From positions 1,981,001 to 2,045,000 of the forward strand of contig OZ244849.1 in the NCBI GenBank assembly GCA_965220875.1: DNA of 64,000 bases, given 5' to 3'. Below the pieces are notes generated by a model that saw only the letters and a list, made by a program, of their open reading frames with translations, made no database searches and was not told the origin of the DNA. Position 1 is the first letter of the stretch, and the number at the start of each line of letters is the position of its first letter. The position numbers were made by a program, and so were the translations under genes. The stretch is from WTFY01 sp965220875 (lineage in GTDB: Bacteria > Pseudomonadota > Gammaproteobacteria > UBA4575). Shown here piece by piece: positions 51,509 through 60,990 of this stretch.

Positions 51509-52220
51509 CGCTTTCCTCGCGATCATCCGCACCGAACCGGTAGTCGTCGCGGATCACCTTGGGCACATTGATGCGCGGCTCAATGGAGACGGGCTGGTAT
51601 ATGACACGCTTCTGCTCCGGGTCATAGCGTACCTCCACATGACCCACCAGGGGGAAATCCTTGCGAAACGGATGCCCGGTGAAGCCATAGTCGGTCAGGA
51701 TGCGCCGCAGGTCGGGATGGCCCTCAAAGAGGATGCCGTACAGGTCGAAGGCCTCTCGCTCATACCAGTCGGCCGATGACCAGATCCCGCATACCGAGGG
51801 CAGCATGGGCTGGTCATCGTCCTCGCAGAACGTTCTGATCCGCAGCCTCAGGTTCCGGGATACGGAAAGCAGGTGGTAGATCACCGCGAACCTGGGTCTG
51901 TCAAGGTGCCTGTCCGGCTGCGCGTCATCAAATGTAAACCGCCCGAAAGAAGCTTTTTGCGCGCCACGGCTGAATCCCGAGGAGGTCGCCGTGTGCGTGT
52001 CCCATTCCCCCTGCCCGAACTCCAGGAAATCGACCCCGGACAAGTCCACCAACTGTTCGAATCCGAATCCCGACGGGTCATGCAGCTGCCGCATGACCTC
52101 GATGAGCTTCGGTGCGTCCACGGTCAGCGTGATTTCATTGCGGTCGATATCCAGGGCCTGCAGCTTCAAAGCGAAAGCGCGCTGCAGTTCAGAGCCGAGT
52201 TGACGGATTCGGTCCTGCAT
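51501..52220 (-). CDS. nuoC: NADH-quinone oxidoreductase subunit C
   Basis: A 239-residue 30-kDa-type subunit. Conserved signature: WYEREAFDLYGILFEGHPDLRRILTDYGFTGHPFRKDFPL, then VEVRYDPEQKRVIYQPVSIE. It supports the peripheral arm next to NuoD. It begins 11 bp after the nuoB stop. Confidence 0.96.
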   Translation of the reverse strand: MQDRIRQLGSELQRAFALKLQALDIDRNEITLTVDAPKLIEVMRQLHDPSGFGFEQLVDLSGVDFLEFGQGEWDTHTATSSGFSRGAQKASFGRFTFDDAQPDRHLDRPRFAVIYHLLSVSRNLRLRIRTFCEDDDQPMLPSVCGIWSSADWYEREAFDLYGILFEGHPDLRRILTDYGFTGHPFRKDFPLVGHVEVRYDPEQKRVIYQPVSIEPRINVPKVIRDDYRFGADDREESDA

Positions 52221-52231
52221 GGTTACTGGGC

Positions 52232-52708
52232 CTACCGGGCAATCGTGCTGGTCCGCTTGATCTTGCTCTGCAATTGAAGGATGCCGTAGAGCAATGCCTC
52301 TGCGGTGGGCGGGCAGCCGGGGACATAGACATCCACCGGAACGATACGGTCACAGCCCCTGACGACCGAATAAGAGTAGTGGTAATACCCTCCGCCATTG
52401 GCGCACGAACCCATGGAAATCACCCATTTCGGTTCGGCCATCTGGTCATACACCTTGCGCAGTGCAGGAGCCATCTTGTTCACAAGGGTACCTGCCACGA
52501 TCATGACATCCGATTGCCTCGGACTGGGCCGGAACATGACGCCGAAGCGGTCGAGGTCATAGCGTGAAGCCCCCGCATGCATCATTTCCACGGCGCAGCA
52601 GGCGAGCCCGAAGGTTACCGGCCACAGGGAGCCGGTTCTCGCCCAGTTGATAAGCTCGTCCAGCCGGGTCGTGACAAAGCCCTGCTGGAGACGCCCTTCT
52701 ATGCCCAT
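52232..52708 (-). CDS. nuoB: NADH-quinone oxidoreductase subunit B (cluster N2)
   Basis: A 158-residue subunit holding the last cluster, N2. The ligands sit in TFGLACCAVEMMHAGASRYD (tandem CC), MGSCANGGGYYHYSYSVVRG and YVPGCPPTAEALLYGI. Length is normal for NuoB. It is 65 bp downstream of nuoA. Confidence 0.97.
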   Translation of the reverse strand: MGIEGRLQQGFVTTRLDELINWARTGSLWPVTFGLACCAVEMMHAGASRYDLDRFGVMFRPSPRQSDVMIVAGTLVNKMAPALRKVYDQMAEPKWVISMGSCANGGGYYHYSYSVVRGCDRIVPVDVYVPGCPPTAEALLYGILQLQSKIKRTSTIAR

Positions 52709-52773
52709 ATGTCCACCTTCTCCAACTCAACCCCTAAAACCTTCCGGGTGCACCCCACCTTCATCCCTGCACC

Positions 52774-53130
52774 TCAATCCCAGTCCAGGGCACCCTTTTT
52801 CCACTCGTATACAAACCCCACCGTAAGGATCACCAGGAATACCGCCATGGCAAGGAAGCCCACCATTCCGACCTCGCGAATCGCGACGGCCCAGGGAAAC
52901 AGAAAGGCGATCTCCAGGTCAAAAATGATGAACAGGATCGCCACCAGGTAGTACCGAACGTCAAACTGCATCCTGGCATCCTCGAACGCCTCGAACCCGC
53001 ATTCATAGGGAGAATCCTTGGCCTCGCCCCTGGAACGTGGCCCCAGCACGAGACCCATGGCCGTGGGCACCAGCCCCATGATCGCTGCCAGTGCAATAAA
53101 GATGAGTACAGGGAGATAGTTTTCGAGCAT
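52774..53130 (-). CDS. nuoA: NADH-quinone oxidoreductase subunit A
   Basis: A 118-residue three-helix membrane subunit with the conserved loop KDSPYECGFEAFEDARMQFDVRYYLVAILFIIFDLE, containing the Cys of the quinone-chamber loop. It is the first gene of the nuo operon. I found no confident promoter in the 554 bp before it. Confidence 0.96.
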   Translation of the reverse strand: MLENYLPVLIFIALAAIMGLVPTAMGLVLGPRSRGEAKDSPYECGFEAFEDARMQFDVRYYLVAILFIIFDLEIAFLFPWAVAIREVGMVGFLAMAVFLVILTVGFVYEWKKGALDWD

Positions 53131-53684
53131 ATCAAGTGTATTCCGATGTCAACGTACCCTGGTGTCTGAATGAGTCATGCGCCACCCATGCATGGCCTGA
53201 CCCGGTCTGTATGACACGTACCATTGTATCTGATTTCATGTGCCAGGGAGCGCCAGAATTGCCCTTGCCTCATCGTTTTGCTCCCGGCTGGCAGCCTGTC
53301 TCAAATCAACCTCCTATCCTACTGTTTTTCAGACCGGATTAGGCTTCGTTTTCAATCGTTTTTTGTTATGCCTGCATAAATGCCAGATCGCTCACTGCAA
53401 CACACAGGTTCGGCATGAGCCTTGCCGGAAAAGAGAATCTGGGAAACTTCGCTGTCAGGCCTACCATTGCGCCCTGTCGTCAAATCCCTGCTACACTTTT
53501 CCTTTGCAGACAACAGCCTGGATTTTGCATGCCAGCCAGCGCCCCATTGAAGGCGGGAAGTATTATTACCGCTGCAGCATTGCCGAACCGTCCGTAGACA
53601 CTCGGGATGTGTCCGTTGCGAGGCGATTATGGGAGGAGTCCGAAGCCCGGGTCAGAACCCTAGCAGACTCCAGAAGGAACGAGT
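53131..53684. other. Divergent intergenic region between nuoA and the SRPBCC gene
   Basis: About 550 bp that should hold the nuo promoter (minus) and the promoter of the plus-strand SRPBCC gene. No secG, tpiA or tRNA-Leu gene is present, although these often precede nuoA. A 152-codon frame on the plus strand crosses the region but runs into the SRPBCC gene in another frame and has an unlikely composition (many Cys, Arg and Ser), so I do not call it. Confidence 0.5.
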
Positions 53685-54158
53685 ATGTTCAAATTTGAAG
53701 TCCGCGTCGATCGAACCCTGATTCACGCACCGGTTGAGCTGGTTTGGGACGTGCTTACCCGGGTCGAAAGATACGATGAATGGAACCCGTTCACACCCCA
53801 AGCCCGTACAGATTTCAGGATTGGCTCACCCGCGCAACTCAGGGTGCGGATGGGTCCTGCAAAAATGAAAATCACCGAAACCGTGTGCGCATTCGAAAAG
53901 CCCCGGCTGATCGCCTGGAGCAAGGTGTTCGGGACACGCTGGCTGCTGTTCACCGTGCGCGAGCAACACCTCGAGCCCCGGGGCGACAGTCGCTGCACGT
54001 ATCACAATACGGACCGGCTGACTGGCGTGCTGGCCCCGCTGGTCTGGCTGAGCTCCGGGCCCTACATGCGTCGCGGCTTCAGCGACGTGGGCATGGCCCT
54101 GAAACGCCATGCGGAATCCCTGTACGCGCAGAACCGTCCAGGTGGCACCCCTGGCTAG
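53685..54158 (+). CDS. SRPBCC (START/polyketide-cyclase-like) family protein
   Basis: A 157-residue helix-grip protein: RVDRTLIHAPVELVWDVLTRVERYDEWNPFTPQ is the standard N-terminal SRPBCC signature, and the middle carries RLIAWSKVF followed by beta strands. These proteins bind hydrophobic ligands in a deep pocket; the ligand is unknown here. An AGAAGGA ribosome-binding site is present. It is monocistronic and convergent with the FadL-type gene. Confidence 0.8.
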   Translation: MFKFEVRVDRTLIHAPVELVWDVLTRVERYDEWNPFTPQARTDFRIGSPAQLRVRMGPAKMKITETVCAFEKPRLIAWSKVFGTRWLLFTVREQHLEPRGDSRCTYHNTDRLTGVLAPLVWLSSGPYMRRGFSDVGMALKRHAESLYAQNRPGGTPG

Positions 54159-54282
54159 CCGGCTACATTCATCTCGTCGCTCCTGCCGGAACGTGCCTTC
54201 CGGTTAAGAACAGGCCTGTACAACTCGTCTGGTGAATTCAGCTGGCCCGTGCCCGCGAACAGGACCGGTTATTGATCCCGGT

Positions 54283-55644
54283 TCAGAACCGCCTTGAATA
54301 GCTTGCCTCCAGCTCAAACTGACTCATCTCCACTTCGACTGCTTGCGTGGGATCGAACGGGCTTTGCCCCCTCTGCCTGCCTCTCGGAGAGTACATCACG
54401 GAAAAGTTCAGTTCCCGTTCTCCATGCAGTTTCCTGGTCAGGCCCAGCGTATAGTGCTCTTCTGAAGTAGCCGGTGCCAGGATGTTGAACAGCACCTCGC
54501 TGTGCTGGATCGGGTGCTCGGTGAAACTGGCGCCTGCACGCAATTCCAGGTTTGGAGACACCGAGTACTGTACGCCGAGCTTGTACACTTCCATGTCATC
54601 CCAACCGAACCCTGCCCCGTTGTCGCCGCCCAGGCAGCTCTCGGGATCGGTTCCGCCGAGCGCCGGACAGTCGAACAGGTTCGAGAGCGGATTGGCCAGT
54701 GAGTCAATCTTGCTGTACCAGATTTTCTGGAAGTCGAACACGAACGTCCAGTCGCTGTCCGGGCGCAGGGCAAGGCCCAGTGTCATGGTCGGTGGCACAT
54801 CAAAATCGCCGTCCTCTGCCAGCAGGCTTGCATAATCGTCGAATTCGCTCATGTAGATGCGTGACTGGTAGGACCCTCCCAGTGTCAGGTAGGAGACAGG
54901 GCTCCACAGGATGCCACCCTTTACTCCGTAACCGAACGACAGTTCCCTGCCCTTGTCAGTGAGATCGTCGGGCAGCACCGTTCCTGCGCTTCGCACGAAA
55001 TCCTCGGTGTACCCGGCAAACGCAGACAATCCCTTGACGCGAACATACTGAAGGCCAAAAACAGGACCCACACCATACGAGAAGCGTTCATTGACTTTTC
55101 GGGAATAGGTCAACGCCAGGAAATTCTGGGCCAGATCCACGCCTGCCGTTCCCGCTCCGTAGGTTCCCGGGAACGTCCCGGTCATGCCAAGGCCTGGTCC
55201 GTCCGGGTCAAAGCTTGCGGTCCCGCCGTGCCACACCGTGTTCATGCCTCCATTGGCAAACGACGTGATTCCGAGCGAACTTCGCGAACCCAGCGGGTGG
55301 TTATATCCAATATGAGGGACCAAGAAAGATTTGCGGTCACTCTCGATATCGTTGGGGCCGACAGTAAACGCACCCCCGGCACCGTTTGCCAGGCTCGTAC
55401 TGCTTTCGTATTCCCGTTTCGGGGTGAACAAGGCCAACCCGGCATCGAGCCTTTTCCCGAGGTGAACCATGCCGGCTGGGTTCGTTGCGGCAGTGATCGT
55501 GTCTTGCGGCAATGCAACCCCTGCACCGGACAGGCCCTTGTTCTTCGTCCCGTACCCGTAGACAAAATAACCGTTCGTGGCCATCGCAGACGGGATGACC
55601 AATGTGACCAAAAGGAAAATTGAAAAAGAAACCAATCTGTTCAT
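54283..55644 (-). CDS. FadL/OmpP1/TodX-family outer membrane hydrophobic-compound transporter
   Basis: A 453-residue outer-membrane porin. A signal peptide (MNRLVSFSIFLLVTLVIPSA-MA) is followed by the FadL-type start TNGYFVYGYGTKNKGLSGAG and the N-terminal plug region DTITAATNPAGMVHLGKRLD. The C-terminus ends in an aromatic residue (ELEASYSRRF), as needed for barrel insertion. Members let long-chain fatty acids, alkanes or aromatic hydrocarbons enter the cell. With an acyl-CoA ligase and an AlkB-type hydroxylase elsewhere in the window, uptake of a hydrophobic substrate would make sense, though distance makes this speculative. Confidence 0.88.
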   Translation of the reverse strand: MNRLVSFSIFLLVTLVIPSAMATNGYFVYGYGTKNKGLSGAGVALPQDTITAATNPAGMVHLGKRLDAGLALFTPKREYESSTSLANGAGGAFTVGPNDIESDRKSFLVPHIGYNHPLGSRSSLGITSFANGGMNTVWHGGTASFDPDGPGLGMTGTFPGTYGAGTAGVDLAQNFLALTYSRKVNERFSYGVGPVFGLQYVRVKGLSAFAGYTEDFVRSAGTVLPDDLTDKGRELSFGYGVKGGILWSPVSYLTLGGSYQSRIYMSEFDDYASLLAEDGDFDVPPTMTLGLALRPDSDWTFVFDFQKIWYSKIDSLANPLSNLFDCPALGGTDPESCLGGDNGAGFGWDDMEVYKLGVQYSVSPNLELRAGASFTEHPIQHSEVLFNILAPATSEEHYTLGLTRKLHGERELNFSVMYSPRGRQRGQSPFDPTQAVEVEMSQFELEASYSRRF

Positions 55645-55841
55645 GACGCAGTCCTTTGACTTGAAAGTTAATCCTCAAATGATTCCGGAAAAGTAAATTT
55701 CCGCAATGCCATGTCGCACACAAGATGGTTGCATCGCATGGCAAAATCAAGTGTCCCGTGACAGGTTGTTACGAGCCTCGATACACCAGTGAACCTTCAG
55801 TCCTTCAAATCCTGTAACACCGGTGCAGTATATATTGGGGC

Positions 55842-56195
55842 ATGTCCGGGCATTTCAAGATGCTGGCCGAAACACCACAATGGAGGAGAGCGAGGCTTGA
55901 ACAGGTGTACCGAGGTGCTAAGGTCTACTTGATTACGCTTGCAGAGGATGAGGCCAATAACGTACACAGGAAAATAGAAAACGGGGATATAATGGGACTG
56001 GATGACTGCATTGTTGCATCGACACAAGGATACGCGGATTTATTACAGGATCTAAAGATGCAGAATTTCAGTCTGCTGAACCGTATTACCAATTGCTGGC
56101 TCGGTCTACCCGGTGTGAAAGGTAATAATTCCCCAAAAGAAAGTAGAAGATTCCGATTTATGTCGAACTTGTTAACAAGAAAGGTAGAAACATGA
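55842..56195 (+). CDS. Hypothetical protein, 117 residues, coupled to a SnoaL-like gene
   Basis: A soluble protein (MSGHFKMLAETPQWRRARLEQ) without signal peptide or clear motif; the C-terminal third is basic. Its stop overlaps the next gene's start codon (56192), so the two are translationally coupled. The start is uncertain: the first ATG has GGGG only 2 bp before it. No family recognised. Confidence 0.5.
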   Translation: MSGHFKMLAETPQWRRARLEQVYRGAKVYLITLAEDEANNVHRKIENGDIMGLDDCIVASTQGYADLLQDLKMQNFSLLNRITNCWLGLPGVKGNNSPKESRRFRFMSNLLTRKVET

Positions 56196-56590
56196 AATCA
56201 GCAACAGAAGCAGTAAAAACTTATTTCGATGCATGGGATAGTCATGATGTGGATGCAATTTTAGATTCACTGACGCCAGATGGGACCTATAGTGATCCAG
56301 TGGGGGGCGAAAACCTGTCTGGTCAGGCCTATGCGGATTATGCGAACTCTCTTTTCGCCGCATTCCCTGATCTGAAACTGGAATTAATCAGTAACACCGT
56401 AGCAAGTAACGGCATGGTCGCGGCCCCATGGCTGTTATTTGGAACACATAAGGGCCCAGTGGGCAATCTTCAGCCAACAAACAGGGCAATTACTTTGCCT
56501 GGTTGTGACTTCATTACTGTTGAGGATGGGAAAGTAAAGAAGGTCAGGGGTTACTTTGATCCAGAATATTTATTCGCACAGTTAAAATAA
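56192..56590 (+). CDS. SnoaL-like (NTF2-fold ester cyclase) family protein
   Basis: A 132-residue NTF2-like protein: ATEAVKTYFDAWDSHDVDAILDSLTPDGTYSDP is the usual cone-fold start, with YANSLFAAFPDLKLELIS in the middle and the final strand VEDGKVKKVRGYFDPEYLFAQL. Family members include polyketide cyclases, dehydratases and isomerases; activity here is unknown. It is coupled to the upstream 117-residue gene, and a strong terminator lies 113 bp after its stop. Confidence 0.8.
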   Translation: MKSATEAVKTYFDAWDSHDVDAILDSLTPDGTYSDPVGGENLSGQAYADYANSLFAAFPDLKLELISNTVASNGMVAAPWLLFGTHKGPVGNLQPTNRAITLPGCDFITVEDGKVKKVRGYFDPEYLFAQLK

Positions 56591-56702
56591 GGCTGTCATT
56601 TCAGGGGTTATAGACATTACCAACCGAAAACCTTTTAAACCTTCTTTTCCCGGCAGGTGCTGGCGGCACCAATTCCGCCAACTCTTCTGGCTTCACGGAG
56701 TT

Positions 56703-56737
56703 ACGCTCAAAGTGCTTGTTGCGCTTTGAGCGTTTTT
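56703..56737 (+). terminator. Intrinsic terminator
   Basis: A perfect 10-bp stem, ACGCTCAAAG / CTTTGAGCGT, with an 11-nt loop, followed by TTTTT. It ends the transcript of the SnoaL-like pair. The 360 bp between that gene and the next (56591-56952) otherwise holds nothing recognised. Confidence 0.85.
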
Positions 56738-56952
56738 GTTTCGCTTCATCTTCTTTGGGCATTCCATTCGTCAATTCTCTTTTGCACTGCTCCTGTTAGG
56801 CCGGTTGCTGAAAATATTACAATCCCAGAACACTCTCCGGACATTCAAACCTGAGGCATGGCATGAGATATACTACGGTGTACGAAGCGACGAGGCACTT
56901 GTCAAACCACATAACCTGGAACTTTTCGAAGACAGATTTACGGAGAACTCCC

Positions 56953-57201
56953 ATGCCCGGTAACAAAGAAAAACAAAAGCTGTCAGCCGTCAAAATCGGC
57001 AAATCAGTAGCCTTGGACCCCATCGCCTGGGCAATGGAAAAGAATACAAGGAGAAAAGTGCCCATTCTTCCCCTTCGCTTCGCATACAGGGATAATGACA
57101 CGGATACTGAGATCGCCATAGGACTGCGTCTCGACCACGTGCAACAATTGCATGCGGAGATCGAGCGCATGCTCCTTCAGCAAAAACACCTTCTGCACTA
57201 G
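56953..57201 (+). CDS. Hypothetical protein, 82 residues
   Basis: Starting at the ATG 56953 (ribosome-binding site GGAG) the product reads MPGNKEKQKLSAVKIGKSVA, then a strand-rich part RKVPILPLRFAYRDNDTDTEIAIGLRLDHVQQLHAEI with a helical end. The frame opens 30 codons earlier, but that part looks non-coding. Family unknown. It lies 51 bp before the rhodanese gene on the same strand and may be cotranscribed with it. Confidence 0.55.
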   Translation: MPGNKEKQKLSAVKIGKSVALDPIAWAMEKNTRRKVPILPLRFAYRDNDTDTEIAIGLRLDHVQQLHAEIERMLLQQKHLLH

Positions 57202-57252
57202 GTAAATGTCATTCGGATGCCTGGCTGGAAGACGAATCAAGGAGCCCGTTGA

Positions 57253-57720
57253 ATGAACCAGAAACGTCGGCAGTTCCTTGCTCTGCTTGCCGCCCTGCCT
57301 ACCCTGCCGATTTCAAAGGTGGTCCTGGCGCAAAGCTCCGGTACCTGGTCCGTACAGCAGGCACATGCTGCACTGCTGGAAGACCGGGTCCGGCTGATCG
57401 ATATCAGAACCCAGGGTGAATGGCGCGATACCGGTGTTGCAAAGGGCGCCTGGCCGGTCAGCATGCATAACACTCGCTTTCCCGATCGCCTGTCCATTGC
57501 CCGTGAACTGGCCGGAGACCGCCTCCTTGCCCTGATCTGTGCGACCGGCACCCGGTCTGGACTCGTGACGCGTGCCTTGCGACTCGCAGGCCACGAACGT
57601 TTCATCAATGTCCCGGAAGGCATGCTTGGTTCGCGCAGCGGCCCGGGTTGGATCAAGGCCGGCCTGCCGGTCGTTTCAATCGACGAGGCGCTGGCTGCCC
57701 TGCCCGATATGCTCGCCTGA
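57253..57720 (+). CDS. Exported rhodanese-domain protein
   Basis: A 155-residue protein with a signal sequence (MNQKRRQFLALLAALPTLPI, twin-Arg-like RRQFL) and one rhodanese domain: VRLIDIRTQGEWRDTGVAKGA and the active-site loop ICATGTRSG with the sulfur-carrying Cys. Such proteins move sulfane sulfur or sense oxidised sulfur in the periplasm. Given the sulfone cluster elsewhere, a sulfur role is tempting, but the gene is 25 kb away. Confidence 0.85.
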   Translation: MNQKRRQFLALLAALPTLPISKVVLAQSSGTWSVQQAHAALLEDRVRLIDIRTQGEWRDTGVAKGAWPVSMHNTRFPDRLSIARELAGDRLLALICATGTRSGLVTRALRLAGHERFINVPEGMLGSRSGPGWIKAGLPVVSIDEALAALPDMLA

Positions 57721-57973
57721 TCCTCTGTGCCATGAAAACCTGCTGCAACGACCGAATGTTGCAATACCCAGTCCCCGAAATCACGCATACGATCCTGAGC
57801 TGTATCTGATCGTTCACCCGTTATGCAGCGCCTGCCCTTCAGGAAGCATTTTACAACCTGTTAACCGGAGCCGCCCAGGCATACTTGCCCGTCCTGTGAT
57901 TCATACGAATCCGCCATGCCGCACGAAAATCTGAAAGCCTGCAAGGTGCTGCGGCAGCCTCAGGGCCCAATTC

Positions 57974-59194
57974 CTACATTCTGATCTCTGCAGACACTGC
58001 ACCGAACACACCGAAGGCGTCCGAATACCTTATTCGGGCGGGAGTGTGAGGGTCACCGCTTGCAAAACTTTCCCCGACAGTTGCATAACGTATTTTCGGA
58101 GCATGCGAAAGATACTCGACACCGGTCCCGATACGGAATGTCACCCTGTCATGTGTGGTAACGCTCAGGGCAGCCTGGAGGCTTAGGGTTGCCGCAAATT
58201 CCGAATCACTCGTTTTCAAATCAGTGGACACGTCCAGTACGGGAGAAGCTGATGACAACAGGGTCCTCTGTGACCCGTGATATTCGGTATCGAGATAGTA
58301 GACCCCCAGTCTTCCGTCAACCATGATATTCCAGCGCCCCCTGAATGGAACGTCCGTCCTGGTGCCGATGACTGCGCCGTAATACGAGGCTTCCAGATCC
58401 TCCTCCAGCGTCAGGTTGTTAACGGACGGGAGCCGGTTGGACTCGTAGGCAAATGTCCCGGTTTCCTGGTCCAGCCTCTTGAAGCTCGGCCCGATAAAGA
58501 ACAGGGTCTTGGCCCGGTCTGTCTGCCTGGCAAACGTACTGGTGACAAGATCAAGACCATAGAAGTCAACCTCTCTTTTTGTACGGATCCGGATGGGATC
58601 CCCCCACGCAAAATTGGGAGAGCCGAAAGGCATGGCACCGCCGTCTATCTTGCCGATCCAGCCGACTGACCTGACCTGCGGATCGTTTTTTATCAATGCA
58701 ACGAGGTACTGCTCAGTCTCTGCGGTAAGGCACATTTCACTCTCTATCCCTCCCGGACAGTACTGCTCCCGGAACTCGTTGCGTACATCAGTCCATGGAC
58801 CAGGATCCTCGCTGTATTCGCTGACCTGCCTGGATGCGTAAGAAGTGAAAAACCCGCTTAACTCGATTAGCGGGATATTTCCAAAAGGGTCATATTCCCT
58901 GCCGGCAGCGAAGGTGACCAATGTTCCATCCTCAAACTCCGCATCGTAGTGGTCAAGAAACCCGACGACTTCTTCCCGGCCGTTCGTTCTGATAAACGGG
59001 CTTGTCTCGGACAGGTCCAGAAAAAATACTCCCCCGCCAACCCTGGCATACACTTTTCCGGCTGAGGTGTCCGGGGAGGCCGCATCAGCCTGAAGGCATA
59101 GCAGGAGAAAAACAGGGAAAGCCATCAGGATGACTTTCCACCTCCCTGGGAATACTCTGTCAAAGAACACTCGGTTTATGCCTGGTCCAGCCAC
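57974..59194 (-). CDS. Secreted protein of unknown function, possibly outer membrane beta-barrel
   Basis: A 406-residue protein with a signal segment (MAFPVFLLLCLQADA-AS, or the upstream Met) and a mature part dominated by alternating strand-like patterns, such as ASYYGAVIGTRTDVPFRG and RVTFRIGTGVEYLSH, typical of outer membrane barrels. It ends FGAVSAEIRM, without the terminal aromatic. It has two cysteines (EQYCPGGIESEMCL) that could form a disulfide. I do not recognise a family. It lies alone between the rhodanese gene (convergent) and the aldehyde dehydrogenase gene. Confidence 0.65.
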   Translation of the reverse strand: MAGPGINRVFFDRVFPGRWKVILMAFPVFLLLCLQADAASPDTSAGKVYARVGGGVFFLDLSETSPFIRTNGREEVVGFLDHYDAEFEDGTLVTFAAGREYDPFGNIPLIELSGFFTSYASRQVSEYSEDPGPWTDVRNEFREQYCPGGIESEMCLTAETEQYLVALIKNDPQVRSVGWIGKIDGGAMPFGSPNFAWGDPIRIRTKREVDFYGLDLVTSTFARQTDRAKTLFFIGPSFKRLDQETGTFAYESNRLPSVNNLTLEEDLEASYYGAVIGTRTDVPFRGRWNIMVDGRLGVYYLDTEYHGSQRTLLSSASPVLDVSTDLKTSDSEFAATLSLQAALSVTTHDRVTFRIGTGVEYLSHAPKIRYATVGESFASGDPHTPARIRYSDAFGVFGAVSAEIRM

Positions 59195-59364
59195 TTGATG
59201 TCATGCAAGGGTAGCTGCAGATTCACACAAATCCATAGTGAAGCCAATTAAAGGGTTGAATCACCGGTTTCGCACTCAAAAGCGTTTTGTGTATAAGCAG
59301 GCAGGATACCAGTGAAACCCAATCCAGGTATAATTGAACAGACAGTTGATCGCTTCGGGTCAAG

Positions 59365-60795
59365 TCACTGGCTGCCACATACCATGATTGCCTTTTTCTC
59401 CAGGAATTCCTCAAGGCCATATCGGCCCCATTCCCGGCCATTTCCGGATTGCTTGTATCCGCCAAACGGCGCCCTGAAATCGTGACAAACTCCATTGATA
59501 TGAACGTTTCCGGTCCGGATCCGGCGCGCGACTGCATAAGCACGTTCCGGGTTGGATGACGACACATAGCCCGACAACCCGTATACCGAATCGTTGGCAA
59601 TTCGCACGGCATCGTCCTCATCCGCATAACCAATGAGAGACAGCACCGGGCCAAAGATTTCCTGACGTGCAATAGACATGTCATTGGTTACGTGGGAAAA
59701 CACTGTAGGTTTCACGTAGTAACCAGTTTCCAACCCGTCAGGACGACCCACCCCGCCTGTTTCCAGTCGAGCACCTTCGTCAATACCTGCTTGAAGCAGG
59801 TCCTGAATCCGCTCGAACTGCTTGCGTGAAACCACGGGGCCGATCGTGGTATCCGAAGCATTCGGGTCGCCAACTTTCACTTTTTCAGCAGCCGCCTTGG
59901 CAATGGTCGCGGCCTCATCCATGCGGGATTCCGGTACGAGCATTCGAGTCGGCGCAATACAGGATTGACCGGAGTTCGTGCACATCGAGAAGATGCCTCG
60001 AGCAATCGCTTTCTCAAAGTTCGCGTCATCAAGCAGGATATTGGCAGATTTCCCGCCCAACTCCTGTGCCACCCGCTTGACGGTGGACGCAGCGTTTCGA
60101 GCGACTTCGATTCCTGCCCGTGTCGAGCCAGTGAATGAAACCATGTCAATGCCAGGATGCGATGAGAGGGCGGCTCCGACTGTCGGACCATCGCCGTTTA
60201 CGAGATTGAACACCCCCGCAGGTACACCGGCGGCATCCAGCATTTCGGCAAACAGAATTGCATTGAACGGAGCGACCTCCGAGGGCTTTAGAACCATGGT
60301 ACATCCTGCCGCCAATGCCGGGGCAACCTTGCAGGTAATCTGGTTCATCGGCCAGTTCCACGGGGTGATCAGTCCACATACACCTGCAGGCTCATGAATA
60401 ACCCAAAAAGAACCCACGTTTTCCTCGAATTCGAACTCGCGCAGGACTTCAAGTGTCGTCTCAAGGTGTTCCAGCCCCATCGGAACCTGGTCCCCAATGG
60501 CAAGCTTTTTGGGGGCTCCCATTTCTTCACTGATCATCGCGGCAATATCGCTGAAATTAGCCTTGTACCGATCGATGATTCGTTCCAACAGCTCTATTCG
60601 CTCTTCACGTGACGTCTGTGAATACGAGTTGAACGCCGCTCGAGCTGCAGCAACGGCATTGTCTACATCTTCCTGGCTACCCATGGCAACGGTACCAATC
60701 GCTTTTTCCGTTGCAGGATTAATGACATCCAGGGCATTGCTTGTGGATGGGTCGACCCACTTGCCATTGATGTAAAACTGAGTTCGGTTACTCAC
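59365..60795 (-). CDS. NAD(P)-dependent aldehyde dehydrogenase
   Basis: An ALDH-family enzyme. The GTG at 60795 (SNRTQFYINGKWVDPS) with a GGTGAG ribosome-binding stretch gives 476 residues; a GTG at 60822 would add nine. Motifs: cofactor-binding ITPWNWPMNQ and VLKPSEVAPFN, FTGSTRAG, catalytic Glu in ELGGKSANI, catalytic Cys in NSGQSCIAPTR, EIFGPVLS and FRAPFGGYKQSGNGREWG. It belongs to the group acting on aliphatic or semi-aldehyde substrates; the exact one is not readable. It could finish oxidation of alcohols made by a monooxygenase, but no genetic link is shown. Confidence 0.9.
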   Translation of the reverse strand: MSNRTQFYINGKWVDPSTSNALDVINPATEKAIGTVAMGSQEDVDNAVAAARAAFNSYSQTSREERIELLERIIDRYKANFSDIAAMISEEMGAPKKLAIGDQVPMGLEHLETTLEVLREFEFEENVGSFWVIHEPAGVCGLITPWNWPMNQITCKVAPALAAGCTMVLKPSEVAPFNAILFAEMLDAAGVPAGVFNLVNGDGPTVGAALSSHPGIDMVSFTGSTRAGIEVARNAASTVKRVAQELGGKSANILLDDANFEKAIARGIFSMCTNSGQSCIAPTRMLVPESRMDEAATIAKAAAEKVKVGDPNASDTTIGPVVSRKQFERIQDLLQAGIDEGARLETGGVGRPDGLETGYYVKPTVFSHVTNDMSIARQEIFGPVLSLIGYADEDDAVRIANDSVYGLSGYVSSSNPERAYAVARRIRTGNVHINGVCHDFRAPFGGYKQSGNGREWGRYGLEEFLEKKAIMVCGSQ

Positions 60796-60843
60796 GGCTG
60801 TCTCACCCAATCCTGATATCACCCCGAATGCGAATCTGGCAAG

Positions 60844-60990
60844 TCATGTGGACTTCAAATCCTCATGCCAACGTGTCAAGCCCCTGTATGTACGTACCAA
60901 GTTCTGTGAGAGCGCTGGATCGATAGCTTCCGGCACAGGAGACCGCTGGTCCAGTGACTGATGAGGCCGAATGTGGTGGTGTTGATGTGC
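60844..60990 (-). mobile_element. C-terminal fragment of an IS3/IS481-type transposase
   Basis: The minus strand stays open for 48 codons right after the autotransporter stop: AHQHHHIRPHQSLDQRSPVP then EAIDPALSQNLVRTYRG. RPHQSL followed by a P-x-E segment is the standard end of integrase-core transposases of the IS3/IS481 groups. The rest of the element is absent. Part of its DNA (60875-60912) reappears at 63596-63632. Confidence 0.65.

Noticed and set aside
53240..53698. 152-codon plus-strand frame before and into the SRPBCC gene.
   Set aside because: Overlaps the well-supported gene in another frame and has an unlikely Cys/Arg/Ser-rich composition.
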